A stretch of 61,437 nucleotides of DNA from M55B129 sp034189085 (GTDB lineage: Bacteria; Bacillota; Dethiobacteria; DTU022): the NCBI GenBank assembly GCA_034189085.1, contig JAXHVH010000009.1, forward strand, positions 1 to 61,437, in the 5' to 3' direction. The notes under the pieces are model-generated. The model had not been told where the DNA came from, made no database searches, and saw only the letters and a program-made list of their open reading frames with translations. Of the stretch, positions 16,626-25,953 are shown in pieces. Each line of letters opens with the position of its first letter. Within the stretch, counting starts at the first letter, position 1. The position numbers and the translations under genes are program-made.

Positions 16626-17591
16626 TCAGCTTCCTATAAAACTCTTCACCATTGCCGCCAGGCCTTCTCTGAGATCAGTGCGCGGCAAAAACCCCAGTTC
16701 CTTGCGAGCCCTGCTCGTATCAGCATAAGTATGAAGTGGATCACCGGCTTGCACCGATTCCCGGCGAATTTTAATGTTTTTCCCAGTCAGTTCATGCAGG
16801 ATCTGCAACACCCTGTTTACCGAGATCCTTGTTCCTCCACCAATGTTGTAAACCCGTCCTGCAGCCCTTTCTGCCTGCACCGCTGCCAGGTTGGCGGCAA
16901 CTATGTCTTCAACAAAAGTAAAATCACGGGTCTGCTCTCCTGTGCCATAGACGACTACTTCTTTTTCATCCAGGATAGCTCTGATGAATCGGTGAAAAGC
17001 CATGTCCGGCCTCTGACCGGGCCCATAAACAGTAAAATAACGAAGGCTGACTACCGGAACGCCAAAATTATGGTGGTAGAGATTACAGAGGTGTTCGGCG
17101 GCCAGTTTACTGACGCCGTAAGGAGAGATGGGTTTAGGTAGATCGTCTTCTTCCATGGGCAGCTTTTCCACCGCCCCGTAGATGGATGATGAAGAAGCAT
17201 AAACAATGCGTTCCGGTTTACTGCGGCGGGCCCATTCGAGCAACCGCTGTGTGGCCAGAATGTTGTGATGAGTATAGTGAGCGAATTCCCGCCCCCAGCT
17301 GGCCCTCACACCGGCCTGGGCTGCCTGGTGGAACACCCACCGCACACCCTTTGGGAGTGAATCGGCTGATTCTACAAGATCCTCCCGGCGCAGAGTGAAA
17401 TCGGGATTGCAGAGCAGGTCGGCAACATTTCTTTTCTTGATCTCCGGATCGTAATAATCGGCGAAACAATCAACCCCGATGACCCGGTGCCCTTCCCGGA
17501 GCAATCGTTTAGCCAGGTGATAACCAATAAAACCGGCTGCCCCGGTAACCAGGCAGAGGCTGCTTCTATTTTCCCTCGCTGTATTTGTCAT
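16626..17591 (-). CDS. Extended SDR sugar epimerase, UDP-glucuronate 4-epimerase-like
   Basis: This 321-residue nucleotide-sugar epimerase has the Rossmann motif GAAGFIGYHLAKRLL at the N-terminus, the catalytic Ser/Tyr/Lys set (SSSSIYG, YGVSK) and the NAD-binding DCFADYYDP loop. The DYYDP stretch resembles UDP-glucuronate 4-epimerases rather than GalE, so conversion of UDP-GlcA to UDP-GalA is the best guess. A UDP-glucose dehydrogenase encoded at 35829 would supply the substrate. It is the last gene of the glycan locus on this side, read right after the two LCP genes. The start is preceded by a weak AGGG provided by the intergenic repeat. Confidence 0.85.
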   Translation of the reverse strand: MTNTARENRSSLCLVTGAAGFIGYHLAKRLLREGHRVIGVDCFADYYDPEIKKRNVADLLCNPDFTLRREDLVESADSLPKGVRWVFHQAAQAGVRASWGREFAHYTHHNILATQRLLEWARRSKPERIVYASSSSIYGAVEKLPMEEDDLPKPISPYGVSKLAAEHLCNLYHHNFGVPVVSLRYFTVYGPGQRPDMAFHRFIRAILDEKEVVVYGTGEQTRDFTFVEDIVAANLAAVQAERAAGRVYNIGGGTRISVNRVLQILHELTGKNIKIRRESVQAGDPLHTYADTSRARKELGFLPRTDLREGLAAMVKSFIGS

Positions 17592-17600
17592 AAAATCACA

Positions 17601-17629
17601 ACCCTGCGTACTAATTTATTAACTTATTG
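17601..17629. repeat. Intergenic repeat family, minimal copy 1
   Basis: ACCCTGCGTACTAA is directly joined to TTTATTAACTTATTG in the 43-base gap between an LCP gene and the epimerase. The left part equals the left end, and the right part the right end, of the long copy at 28245-28528. This looks like an empty or collapsed version of that element. Confidence 0.7.
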
Positions 17630-17634
17630 CCATC

Positions 17635-18624
17635 TCATTCCACATTACCTGCTAAAATCTCCATAGCTTCGGCCAGCGATTCTTCATCCAGGCGCAGGCA
17701 GTAAGTTTGCCCTCCGTCATTGGTAAAATAATCACCCTGCAGCGAATAATCAGAGATGGCATCCGCTTCCAGCCGTTCCGCGGCGAAAAGAGTGAGAGCA
17801 ACAATCTGGTTAAAACTCAAATCGGTATGAATATGCTCGCGGTAGGTTGAATAAGCCGGTATAAGGTAACGGAAAAGACCCATCTCCTGGAAATAATCAA
17901 AGGTGGCCAGGAGAAGCGCTTTCTGACGCTTGATCCTGTTCAGATCATCCCGGGCGTCGGGTTCGCGATAGGTCAGGTAAGTTATGTAACCCTGGCCATC
18001 CAGCATCTGCGGCCCTGCATCGAGCGACTCCCTTGGGGTGAATCCGATCATGGGCCGTTCCACCGTATAGTAAACCCCACCCAGGGCATCAATGAACTGC
18101 TTCAAACCCTGGATATCCATGGCCAGATAGTGGTGTATATCCAGCCCTTCAAGGAGCAGATTGACCGTTTCAACCGCGCTCTCCATTCCGGCCTGGTGCC
18201 TTCCCGCCTTTTCTGCTCCTGCTCCCAGGGCACTTTTATAACCATAGCTGTATGACTGGCGAATCCTATCTTCCCTTCCCTCACCGGCAATTTCCACATA
18301 TGAATCGCGGGGCACAGCCAGCAGGGTCAACGCATTCTTTTCAAAACTGACCGAAGCCACAAGGATTGTGTCAACGTAATATATTTCACCGAAAGTGTTG
18401 TCATCATTGCGATTGTGCAGGCCCAGTATTGCTACATTGACCACCTGGTTTTCAAATTGCTCTTCCACCGTCCCGGCATCGCCGTAATCAGGCCGAAAAA
18501 GCGAAACAGGCTCATAATAAACCTGATAAACACCATAAAATATTACGCTAAAAGATACGACAATTATCAGGATGATAATGGCCAGTGAAATATAAAACCT
18601 GCCCCTGGCTGTAATCTCTCTCAT
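17635..18624 (-). CDS. LCP-family glycopolymer ligase
   Basis: This 329-residue LytR-CpsA-Psr protein has an N-terminal cytoplasmic stub, one membrane helix (about residues 11-33) and an extracellular LCP domain. The pyrophosphate-binding arginines lie in LAVPRDSYVEI and in YREPDARDDLNRIKRQ, as in the family. LCP enzymes transfer undecaprenyl-diphosphate-linked polymers to peptidoglycan. The ATG at 18624 shares one base with the stop of the preceding LCP gene, so the two are coupled. It lacks the PASTA domain of its neighbour, which suggests that the pair handle different acceptors or polymers. Confidence 0.92.
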   Translation of the reverse strand: MREITARGRFYISLAIIILIIVVSFSVIFYGVYQVYYEPVSLFRPDYGDAGTVEEQFENQVVNVAILGLHNRNDDNTFGEIYYVDTILVASVSFEKNALTLLAVPRDSYVEIAGEGREDRIRQSYSYGYKSALGAGAEKAGRHQAGMESAVETVNLLLEGLDIHHYLAMDIQGLKQFIDALGGVYYTVERPMIGFTPRESLDAGPQMLDGQGYITYLTYREPDARDDLNRIKRQKALLLATFDYFQEMGLFRYLIPAYSTYREHIHTDLSFNQIVALTLFAAERLEADAISDYSLQGDYFTNDGGQTYCLRLDEESLAEAMEILAGNVE

Positions 18625-20066
18625 CAATTACCCCCGGTATCACTGTTGTCCTGTGATTCCGGACCCTTCGAAACAACAATGCCGATCACGGTCCCCGGTG
18701 GGACCCTCTTGCCGAAAGGAGGGTCACTATAAATAACCAGCCCTTTCTCCAGGATCTCATAATCGCGTTCTTCAATACCTCCCGGGGCCAGGCCCAGATC
18801 TTGAAGCTTCATTCTTGCTTCGTCAACTGTCAGGCCGCGAAGCTCCGGAACGCTGACCATGACAGCCTCTTCTTCGTCCAAATTAACTTCTTCCTCTTCC
18901 GCGCCCGATTCTTCATCTTCAACGGGACGGTAAAACTCTCCATACTCTTCTTCCAGGCGCAGCCGCTCCTGCTCGGCCAGGTATTCGGGGCTGTCTTTGA
19001 TCTCAATATGCGGCCACGGTTCCACATCTATGCCGAATACTTCCTTGATAATCTGAACCCTGGCATCCTGTTCGATAACCTGCAGCCATATTCCGTCTTT
19101 CATCGCCCCGTAACCAGGGACTGTATAAAAATTGAAATTTTCATCGCCAATATCCAGGTCCCGGGCATAGTAAGCCAGGGCGGTGATCTGTTTATAGCTC
19201 AGGTCGGTCTCCACGTAATCCTTGTAAATCCGGTAGATGGTGGGGATGTCGTTCAGCTTACCCTCTTTCTTCAGGTAAATGATTGTCTCCTTCAGCAGAT
19301 TCATCTGGCGGTCGATCCGTCCAAGATCTTCACCTGACGAACTGTCGCGGTACTGCAGGTAGCGCAAATAGGTCTTACCGTCCATGACCTGTGGCCCTTC
19401 CGGTACCAGCAGTTCTCCCACATTCCAGTACTTGTCATAAATCGGTTCTTCCACCTCGTAGTAAATACCACCCACGGCATCAACCAGGGCGACGATTGAA
19501 TACATATCCACCGAGGCGTAATAGTGAATAGGTATGCCCCCCAGCACATTGCTCACTGTCTGCAGGGTATAGCGCATCCCGTCGGCATCGGGGTCGTCGC
19601 TTTCCCCGGAGCGGTAACCATAATAAAAGGAATGATTGATCTTGTCATAACCGCCCCCGCGGTTGTAGATGGGGACATATGAATCGCGGGGAATGCGGAC
19701 CACCGATATGCTGTCTTCGGCAAAGTTGATCGAAAAAACGGCGAGCATATCAGGGCGGAATAAATATTCACCCATTTTTTCACGGTTCCAGCCACGGTCA
19801 AAACCGATCAGGGCAATATTGACAATATGGTCCGGGAAAAGTTCGTTAACATCATATTCTTCTTCAAACTCTGCATCGTCAAGCAGCACTCGCTGCGGCT
19901 CTTTTACTTCTTCTATGAAGGCCAGGCCGTAAACTACTGCCGCTGCTGCTGCCACCAGGATTACCACAACAACGATGACCAGGACTTTTTTTAACCTGCT
20001 CCAACCCTGTTTCTTTTTGTCCGCACCCCGATTATTTGTCGTTTTATTTTCCTGTTGATCTGACAT
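18624..20066 (-). CDS. LCP-family ligase with C-terminal PASTA domain
   Basis: The protein has about 480 residues. A basic cytoplasmic N-terminus is followed by one membrane helix near residues 28-50, an LCP domain (VRIPRDSYVPI; YLQYRDSSSGEDLGRIDRQ), an acidic linker rich in Glu and a PASTA domain (VPELRGLTVDEARMKLQDLG through PPGTVIGIVVSKG). PASTA domains bind uncrosslinked peptidoglycan, which may position the ligase on nascent wall. LCP-PASTA fusions are uncommon. I start at ATG 20066 with GGGAGG seven bases upstream, not at the TTG 20084. It is the first of two coupled LCP genes. Confidence 0.92.
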   Translation of the reverse strand: MSDQQENKTTNNRGADKKKQGWSRLKKVLVIVVVVILVAAAAAVVYGLAFIEEVKEPQRVLLDDAEFEEEYDVNELFPDHIVNIALIGFDRGWNREKMGEYLFRPDMLAVFSINFAEDSISVVRIPRDSYVPIYNRGGGYDKINHSFYYGYRSGESDDPDADGMRYTLQTVSNVLGGIPIHYYASVDMYSIVALVDAVGGIYYEVEEPIYDKYWNVGELLVPEGPQVMDGKTYLRYLQYRDSSSGEDLGRIDRQMNLLKETIIYLKKEGKLNDIPTIYRIYKDYVETDLSYKQITALAYYARDLDIGDENFNFYTVPGYGAMKDGIWLQVIEQDARVQIIKEVFGIDVEPWPHIEIKDSPEYLAEQERLRLEEEYGEFYRPVEDEESGAEEEEVNLDEEEAVMVSVPELRGLTVDEARMKLQDLGLAPGGIEERDYEILEKGLVIYSDPPFGKRVPPGTVIGIVVSKGPESQDNSDTGGN

Positions 20067-20135
20067 ACTATTGACCTCCCACAAGCGGAAAACGCTTCTT
20101 TAATCTCCCATATATACAGGCCTGTCCTGTCTCAA

Positions 20136-21413
20136 CTATAACATGGCCAGGTGTTCCAGGACCCTTCGACCACTTAAAAAACACTGATCGGACCAGAGAT
20201 AATCCCACTCCCCGAATCGGCCTGCCGAAAGGATGCCGCAGTCGCGCAAATATTTCAGGACAATATTGCGCCGTTCAACCATGCCCCGGTCAAAAACCAC
20301 GTTGCCGTAGGGCAGGACGCGGTAATCACAGGCTATGACATCCTTTTTTTTCGCCAGGTTCAGCTTCTCCACCGTATCGAGAATATGTTCCGTCAGGGCC
20401 TCCCCTTCCAGGGCCAGCGGCTTGTACCGGGAAAAATAGGTTTCAAACTGCAGCGAACTGCAGCCCGGCGGGGCGTTGTCCGGCGACTTGCGGTAGGGGG
20501 CATGAGCCCTGGCCGGCAGGATCTCGCGGTCATAGATGTAAAACCAGAGGTACTCTCCGGCCTGAGGTTTGCTAAAACCCAGCGAAACCAGGGCAATGGA
20601 GGTCGCCCAGAGCCCTGCCGCCGCCTCAAGCACCGTTCGCGGGGTCCCGGCAACAATTTTGACCAGCTCCGGCAGGGGCACGCTGCTTACCAGCAGGTTG
20701 TAATATTCCCGTGAGCCATCGGCAAAATCGACATATTTTTTCTGCGGTTCTATGTGCACCGCCTTTTTATTTGTCCTGATCTCGATCCCCCGGGCCAGTT
20801 TCTCCAGGATGGCCCGAAAACCGCCTTTTTTCGGGTAGAGCATCTTCGGCAGGTAATAAGTAGCAGGAGTCCGGTCGGTCATCGCCCCGAAGAGAACCTC
20901 TTCCAGGGAAGGCCGGTATAGACGGTTGCCGATCCACTCTGTGCTCATCATCTCCGGGGGCACGGTCCAGTATTTTTCAGTGTAGGGTCCGGGATAGCGT
21001 TTGGCGATCACCTTCCCGAACTGCTGCTCCAGCCAATCCCGGTAGTCGGCGTCGTCATCCTGCGCCGGCCGATCGATAAAGCTCAGGATAGCCTCGACTT
21101 TCTCTTCGGCCGGCAAAGGAAAAAGGTTGTTCTGGACCGGGTGCTTGAGCCAGCGGCCGTTTTCGTAGTTGTACGGTTCGGGATAATGGACATGGCAATC
21201 GATCCCGTCGAGGACTTTCTGAAAGGGTTTGTTGTTGCTGAAAGCAAAATGGACGGCCCGGTCAAAGCGGAATCCTTCCACCGTAAAATTGTCCAGCAAG
21301 CCGCCCCACCGCTCCGCCGCCTCAAAAACGACTGCTTCCCGGCCGGCCATGTTAGCGTGCCCTGCCGCCGAAATTCCGGCCATTCCGCCTCCCAGGATCA
21401 AAATCTCCGCCAT
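20136..21413 (-). CDS. FAD-dependent NAD(P)-binding oxidoreductase, amine-oxidase/UGM-like
   Basis: The 425-residue protein has an N-terminal dinucleotide fold (ILILGGGMAGISAAG) followed by VVFEAAERWGGLL, the standard FAD-binding pattern of the amine-oxidase/protoporphyrinogen-oxidase superfamily. A conserved RFDRAVHFAF segment follows, similar to those in UDP-galactopyranose mutase-like proteins often found in polysaccharide loci. A mutase or a nucleotide-sugar oxidase role is possible but not shown. The start is preceded by AGGAGG. It lies 70 bases upstream of the LCP pair in the same direction. Confidence 0.75.
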   Translation of the reverse strand: MAEILILGGGMAGISAAGHANMAGREAVVFEAAERWGGLLDNFTVEGFRFDRAVHFAFSNNKPFQKVLDGIDCHVHYPEPYNYENGRWLKHPVQNNLFPLPAEEKVEAILSFIDRPAQDDDADYRDWLEQQFGKVIAKRYPGPYTEKYWTVPPEMMSTEWIGNRLYRPSLEEVLFGAMTDRTPATYYLPKMLYPKKGGFRAILEKLARGIEIRTNKKAVHIEPQKKYVDFADGSREYYNLLVSSVPLPELVKIVAGTPRTVLEAAAGLWATSIALVSLGFSKPQAGEYLWFYIYDREILPARAHAPYRKSPDNAPPGCSSLQFETYFSRYKPLALEGEALTEHILDTVEKLNLAKKKDVIACDYRVLPYGNVVFDRGMVERRNIVLKYLRDCGILSAGRFGEWDYLWSDQCFLSGRRVLEHLAML

Positions 21414-21455
21414 GGCATCCTCCTTTAATCTTACTGCTCATCGTACTGTAATCTC

Positions 21456-21517
21456 AGCACCTTTGTTGGTGCTACCGTTGTTCTGTTAATGCTGTCTTTG
21501 TTCTGTTGGTGCTGCCT
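21456..21517. repeat. Hairpin plus imperfect 20-base tandem repeat
   Basis: AGCACC (21456-21461) and GGTGCT (21468-21473) form a short hairpin. Next come two 20-base units beginning TTGTTCTGTT at 21478 and 21498, differing at three positions. They lie between the sugar transferase stop and the FAD protein start and could be a weak terminator or leader structure. No gene is seen in 21414-21593. Confidence 0.45.
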
Positions 21518-21593
21518 TTTTTCTACCGCTGCAGCCAGAATCTTTAAAAAGCGTTTATGATATAGCCCCTGCCTTCCGCCTGGTTTTAGTCAT

Positions 21594-22985
21594 TTATTCA
21601 AAGGGAGCCAAATCCGCCCTCTCTTCAATTTCTTTGCGCAGCCCACGGGCCGATTCCCGGTTGAAAATCGTGGGCACGGTCAGCAAAAGAATCCTGAAAT
21701 CAAGGAACAGCGAGTAATCAGCGACATAATAAAGATCGTAACGCAGCTTATCCTGCGTGTTGGTGGCATAATATCCGGCCACCTGCGCCAATCCCGTGAT
21801 CCCCGGTTTGACCAGGTGACGCAATCCGTATTCGGGCATTTCCTGCTGGAACCGTTCAACGAAATAAGGCCTTTCCGGACGTGGGCCTACAATACTGAGA
21901 TCTCCTCGCAGGACATTGTAGAGCTGGGGCAATTCATCGAGGCGTGAGGCACGCAAGAAACGGCCGATCCTGGTTACGCGGTCGTCTTCCTCGTTCGACA
22001 ACACCGGACCGCTTTTTTCCTCGGCATCTACCAGCATGGTCCGCAGTTTGTAGAGGGTAAACCTTTTCCCTCCCAGGCCAACCCTTTCCTGGTTGTAAAT
22101 TGCCGGCCCCCGCGAATCCAGGCGGATCACCAGTCCCATCAGAAGCAGGACAGGCAGTGAAACCAATCCCAGGACAAGGGCAAAAATTAGATCGCAGGTC
22201 CTTTTTATCGCCAGTTGCAGGAAATCGAGCTGCATGTCATGGCACTCGATCACCGGGGTATCGTCAACCTGGGTCATCATCGCCCTGGTGAGTATAATTT
22301 CATAAAGATCGGGAATTATAAACACTTCCCTGTTGTGGTTAAAACTTTCCCGCACCACCAGGTTTTTCTCTTCCATGGCCAGGGAACCGGCAATCATCAC
22401 CGCATCGGCTTCTTCCAGAGCATCAGGCAAGCTATCCAGCTCCGCAGGGGGCAGGACCCTGATTACTTCGAAAATACCCTTCGGCATTGACATGATTTTC
22501 TGCAAAGCCCTTTCCGCATCGCGTCTGCTGCCTATAACCAGAAGCTTCTTCTGACCGTGAATCCACATCTCCAGGTACCAGAAAAGAATGCGCCAGCCCA
22601 GGAGCAGCAGGAGCTGGTAAAGGGGAGCCAGCAGGAATATGAGGCGATCAAGGACAAATGCCCGCGTCCAGAAAGCCAGCATAACCCCCAGCAGGTCAAT
22701 AACAATCACGCCTGTAATCAGGGCCCGCACGATAGGCATGATCCCGCTTCTCTGCTGCGAGTATAAGCCCAGGTTGCCGAAAAGGAGGACTGTGATTGCC
22801 AGAAGAGGCAGGGAAAGAATGATCAACGACTCGATCTGCAGCCCCTGCAGCTCGCCGGTAGCGCTGATAAAGGCCAGATAAAAACCGAGGCTCACCAGGG
22901 AAACGTCAACTATGGCCACCAGCCAGCGCGGTATTATGCCCGGTTTGCCGCTATTTTTCCGTTTCGTCAATTTTTCTCCATTCAT
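21594..22985 (-). CDS. Polyisoprenyl-phosphate hexose-1-phosphate transferase (WbaP/EpsE type)
   Basis: This 463-residue initiating sugar transferase has a predicted N-terminal membrane domain of four or five helices (residues about 20-130), a CoA-binding-like central domain (LLVIGSRRDAERAL) and the C-terminal catalytic domain. The catalytic domain shows KRTCDLIFAL, YKLRTM, RLDELPQLYNVLRGDLSIVGPRPE and KPGITGLAQV. It transfers a hexose-1-phosphate to undecaprenyl phosphate, starting lipid-linked repeat assembly. It is one of three initiating enzymes in the window, with those at 48383 and 51496. Confidence 0.93.
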   Translation of the reverse strand: MNGEKLTKRKNSGKPGIIPRWLVAIVDVSLVSLGFYLAFISATGELQGLQIESLIILSLPLLAITVLLFGNLGLYSQQRSGIMPIVRALITGVIVIDLLGVMLAFWTRAFVLDRLIFLLAPLYQLLLLLGWRILFWYLEMWIHGQKKLLVIGSRRDAERALQKIMSMPKGIFEVIRVLPPAELDSLPDALEEADAVMIAGSLAMEEKNLVVRESFNHNREVFIIPDLYEIILTRAMMTQVDDTPVIECHDMQLDFLQLAIKRTCDLIFALVLGLVSLPVLLLMGLVIRLDSRGPAIYNQERVGLGGKRFTLYKLRTMLVDAEEKSGPVLSNEEDDRVTRIGRFLRASRLDELPQLYNVLRGDLSIVGPRPERPYFVERFQQEMPEYGLRHLVKPGITGLAQVAGYYATNTQDKLRYDLYYVADYSLFLDFRILLLTVPTIFNRESARGLRKEIEERADLAPFE

Positions 22986-23403
22986 TCTGCGTCATCCTCT
23001 ACCCGGCATTCACCCAGTATATAATCTATATATATATACTCTGATCCGGCCAATATCGCCTTGGTCTTAAATAATTCCTGCTCCATGCCGATCAATTTTC
23101 AGCTTCTCTATCTTCGCAATCTAATATATTGATTAATCCTTAACTGTTCTTCGTGTTGGATATTCCATCCGGGCTAAAAATATTATTTTACGACTGAGAA
23201 ATCCCCTGAAAATTTGCCCTGTGGAGCATACCTCTGCAGTCATTACAAGCATGTAAAACTTTCTTGCACCGGCTGCTTCTTTCCTGCCTTATTATACACC
23301 CCGATCGGTAAAATGATCAGGGTGAGGCCAAATTTCCCTGCATTCCTTTCGGTTATATAGAGGTCATATTCTGGTGGAATAGTTTTAGGGCTTTTTAAAA
23401 CGT
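22986..23403 (-). other. Intergenic region with a hairpin, no supported gene
   Basis: This 418-base gap holds an inverted repeat CACCCCGATC (23297-23306) / GATCAGGGTG (23315-23324) with one mismatch and no T-run. On the minus strand a possible promoter (TTGATC, 16 bases, TATTTA) lies about 100 bases before the sugar transferase. A tract of alternating TA follows. Open frames across it are short and show no family similarity that I can see. Confidence 0.4.
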
Positions 23404-24447
23404 CTATTCGGACAGCTTCCGGTACTGTGGAATTGAAGGGCGGTAGCGGCTTATACCATAGAAAATCTGCAGGAGGTTGCCCAGATAGACGAAATAAAAA
23501 TACCACTTCTTAGAAACGCCTATCCAGGCAGCAATGGCCAGATTGATAAGCAGCGCCGCTGCAGGGCTAAAAAAACAAAGCGGGATGGCAGCTGCCAGGC
23601 CGGCAAGGATGATAAATGGATAGGGGTAACAGCGAATAAACTGCAGCAGTCTTCCTTCACGCAGGCATGCGGCCACCACCTGTCCGGCACCATAGAATTT
23701 TTTGCCCCCGCGGCGCGGGAAAAAACTCGAGGCTATTTTATCAGTCAGGCTCAGGAACGGTGTGTAATGATCGGCCATGGGTAAATCAACAGCCCGTAAA
23801 ATTCCTCCAGCTGCCTTAATACGGCAGAACAGATCTATTTCTTCAAGCTGGTATACAGCCGGATTCCAGTTGCCTGCTTCCAGCACCGATTCCTTCCTGT
23901 ACAGCACTGCTCCCCCATGGTAGTCTGCTTTTTTACCCCACCGGTCAACCGGTCCATACTTTTGCGGCGGCAGGACAACATAATCCCTTGATGCCACCAC
24001 CATGCCCGGGCGGTCCAGGTAGCGGTTGCAGGTTCGGCCGACAAAGGCTGTCGCCTGCTGCGGCAGGTTCTTTTCTGCCCGCACCCTTTCCAGGAAAGGG
24101 AGAAACTCTTGCCGCAGGGCCATATCGCCGTCCAGGTAGAGGATCCATTTGCCCCGTGCTTCCAGGGTTCCGATATAGCGTCCAGTCCCAGGGCCGCAGA
24201 CCGATTCGCGTTCCACCCGGAAAACCCTGGCCCCGTATTGCAGGGCCATCTCGGCACTGTAGTCCTCCGAAGCTGAATCGACATAGATCCATTCAATACC
24301 TTTTCCGACAGGCAATGATTGAAATAGCCGGGGCAGGTGCCGTGCTTCGTTACGGCCAATAATCACTATGGAAAGATCGATCTTTCCTTTGGGCTGAAGA
24401 TTTTCTTCTTCAATATTGTTTTCTTTTTCTTCCTTCAAATCTTCCAT
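23404..24447 (-). CDS. Family 2 glycosyltransferase, membrane-anchored
   Basis: The 347-residue GT-A enzyme has a charged N-terminal extension (EEKENNIEEEN), then the GT2 start LSIVIIGRNEARHLPRL and the DXD-like metal site in LYLDGDMAL. EEIDLFCRIKAAGG forms the acceptor/catalytic region. Two hydrophobic helices near residues 270-320 probably hold it at the membrane. It would add one sugar to the lipid-linked intermediate on the cytoplasmic side. Donor and linkage cannot be read from sequence. The tail lacks similarity to synthase-type GT2 proteins. Confidence 0.85.
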   Translation of the reverse strand: MEDLKEEKENNIEEENLQPKGKIDLSIVIIGRNEARHLPRLFQSLPVGKGIEWIYVDSASEDYSAEMALQYGARVFRVERESVCGPGTGRYIGTLEARGKWILYLDGDMALRQEFLPFLERVRAEKNLPQQATAFVGRTCNRYLDRPGMVVASRDYVVLPPQKYGPVDRWGKKADYHGGAVLYRKESVLEAGNWNPAVYQLEEIDLFCRIKAAGGILRAVDLPMADHYTPFLSLTDKIASSFFPRRGGKKFYGAGQVVAACLREGRLLQFIRCYPYPFIILAGLAAAIPLCFFSPAAALLINLAIAAWIGVSKKWYFYFVYLGNLLQIFYGISRYRPSIPQYRKLSE

Positions 24448-24529
24448 TTCTGTTTCTGTCCTCTTATTCCGTCCCCTTCATTTTTTATCCTTTTTTTTAA
24501 AGCGAAAGCGTAACTGCTTTTTCCCATAA

Positions 24530-24553
24530 AACATCCTTAAAAACATCCTTAAA
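24530..24553. repeat. Two tandem copies of AACATCCTTAAA
   Basis: A perfect 12-base direct duplication lies in the 188-base gap between two glycosyltransferase genes. No further structure is visible in the gap. Confidence 0.8.
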
Positions 24554-24635
24554 CCGCACCCTAAAATATCTCCCATGAAACTTATCTTCAAAACTCTAAA
24601 CGGCCCTGTTAAAAATCCTGTTCCGCCTGCCATTT

Positions 24636-25826
24636 TTATAAATTATTATCTTTCAGGCCCTTCTTTTCCAGGATCTCCATTATTGATCTGAACCGGGCTC
24701 GCCAGGTCTGGCCGGTAGCAAAATCGATCCGCTCTTTCCTTACTGCCCTTCCCTTTTTCTCCTTCTCCGCCAGCGCTTCGCGGATAGCGCGGCAGAAATC
24801 CCCGCCGTCACCAGCCCTGTAGGCCTGCAGCGGGCCTCCCATGGCCTTCAATTCACGCAGGGGCGGGGCTACCACCGGCAATCCGCAGGCCAGGTACTCG
24901 TAATACTTGATCGGATTTACCGCGGCAGTCAGCTTATTGTCATGAAAGGGGATCAACCCGACCGAGGCATGCTGCAGATAAGCCGGGGCCTGCGAATACT
25001 CCCTTGGCCCGAGCAGGCTGAAATTTTCTTTTTCCTGCAGGGCGGACATTCCCTCCCGTAAACTATCACAGGTAAGCGGACCGATGAGTAAAAAATGGAC
25101 TTCCGGCATTTGCCTTACGGCTGCGGCAAGGGTTTCAAGGTCAAAACGGGTATCCATAGTCCCCAGGTAAAGGGCTACCGGCCGTCCATCCGCCGGAAAA
25201 TCATCCGGCATCTGAAGATTGGCAGTGAAAAACTCATCGCTTACCCCGTTGGGCATATAATAAACTTCACGGCGACTACTCTCTTCAGCCCATTCCTGCA
25301 AAGCCAGTGAAGTGGCCAGGACAAAGTCTACCTTCTCAATCAGTTCCTGCTGGATAACACCCACATTGGGCGGAATCATGGCAAACTGATCCAGGCGATC
25401 GGCCAGCCGGTAGCAGCTCAGCCTGTGGGGAATAATGTCGAGCAAACTGAGGGCAGCCGGCCCTGCACACCAGATCAGATCCACCTGTGAAAAACCAATT
25501 TTCCTTAGCTGCCCGGCCAGGGGCGGCAGGCAGAAATGGTACTGCTTTCGTCCGGCATACAAACTGCGCAGAAAAGGCTTGTGGTAATAAAAAAGCAGGG
25601 TCAGGGGCACCAGCCATTGGATACCGTCAACCATGCGCCCATCTTCCCGCCAGATCCGGTAGCGATGGCGGTTCAAATGATCCGGTTTGCCGATATGCAT
25701 GGGGCTGATGGCCGGTCCCAGCCAGAGGCAGTCGTGTCCTGCTTCCCGGAAGAGGCGGATGTAGTGGTGCGACCCCAGCGGATCGGGCCGATCAAGATTG
25801 TGTGATTCGGCAAAAATTATTTTCAT
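24636..25826 (-). CDS. GT-B glycosyltransferase (GT4-like)
   Basis: The protein has about 396 residues. The N-terminal Rossmann half begins KIIFAESHNLDRPDPLGSHHY. The C-terminal half carries PVALYLGTMDTRFDLETLAAAV and the donor-site Glu segment VGLIPFHDNKLTAAVNPIKYYEYLACGLPVVA, typical for GT4-like enzymes of exopolysaccharide loci. I start at ATG 25826 because it precedes the conserved N-terminus and has GAGG ten bases upstream; the longer 25862 start adds MMDQIQYRGWLQ with no support. The sugar donor is unknown. Confidence 0.87.
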   Translation of the reverse strand: MKIIFAESHNLDRPDPLGSHHYIRLFREAGHDCLWLGPAISPMHIGKPDHLNRHRYRIWREDGRMVDGIQWLVPLTLLFYYHKPFLRSLYAGRKQYHFCLPPLAGQLRKIGFSQVDLIWCAGPAALSLLDIIPHRLSCYRLADRLDQFAMIPPNVGVIQQELIEKVDFVLATSLALQEWAEESSRREVYYMPNGVSDEFFTANLQMPDDFPADGRPVALYLGTMDTRFDLETLAAAVRQMPEVHFLLIGPLTCDSLREGMSALQEKENFSLLGPREYSQAPAYLQHASVGLIPFHDNKLTAAVNPIKYYEYLACGLPVVAPPLRELKAMGGPLQAYRAGDGGDFCRAIREALAEKEKKGRAVRKERIDFATGQTWRARFRSIMEILEKKGLKDNNL

Positions 25827-25953
25827 CTGCAGCCATCCTCGGTATTGTATTTGATCCATCACTGCAGTTCTTCATTTCTCAGATCATGATTACCGGCAGA
25901 TTGTTTGGATTGATTTCCTAAAAATCTTCACTTTCACTTGTTTCAGGACTGGT

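Noticed and set aside
23195..23260. Cyclic-di-GMP (GEMM) riboswitch
   Set aside because: CACAGGGCAAA is present on the minus strand, but the rest of the GEMM consensus does not follow.
23243..23506. 87-residue minus-strand frame across the end of a GT2 gene
   Set aside because: It overlaps the glycosyltransferase coding region in another frame and has no convincing ribosome site.
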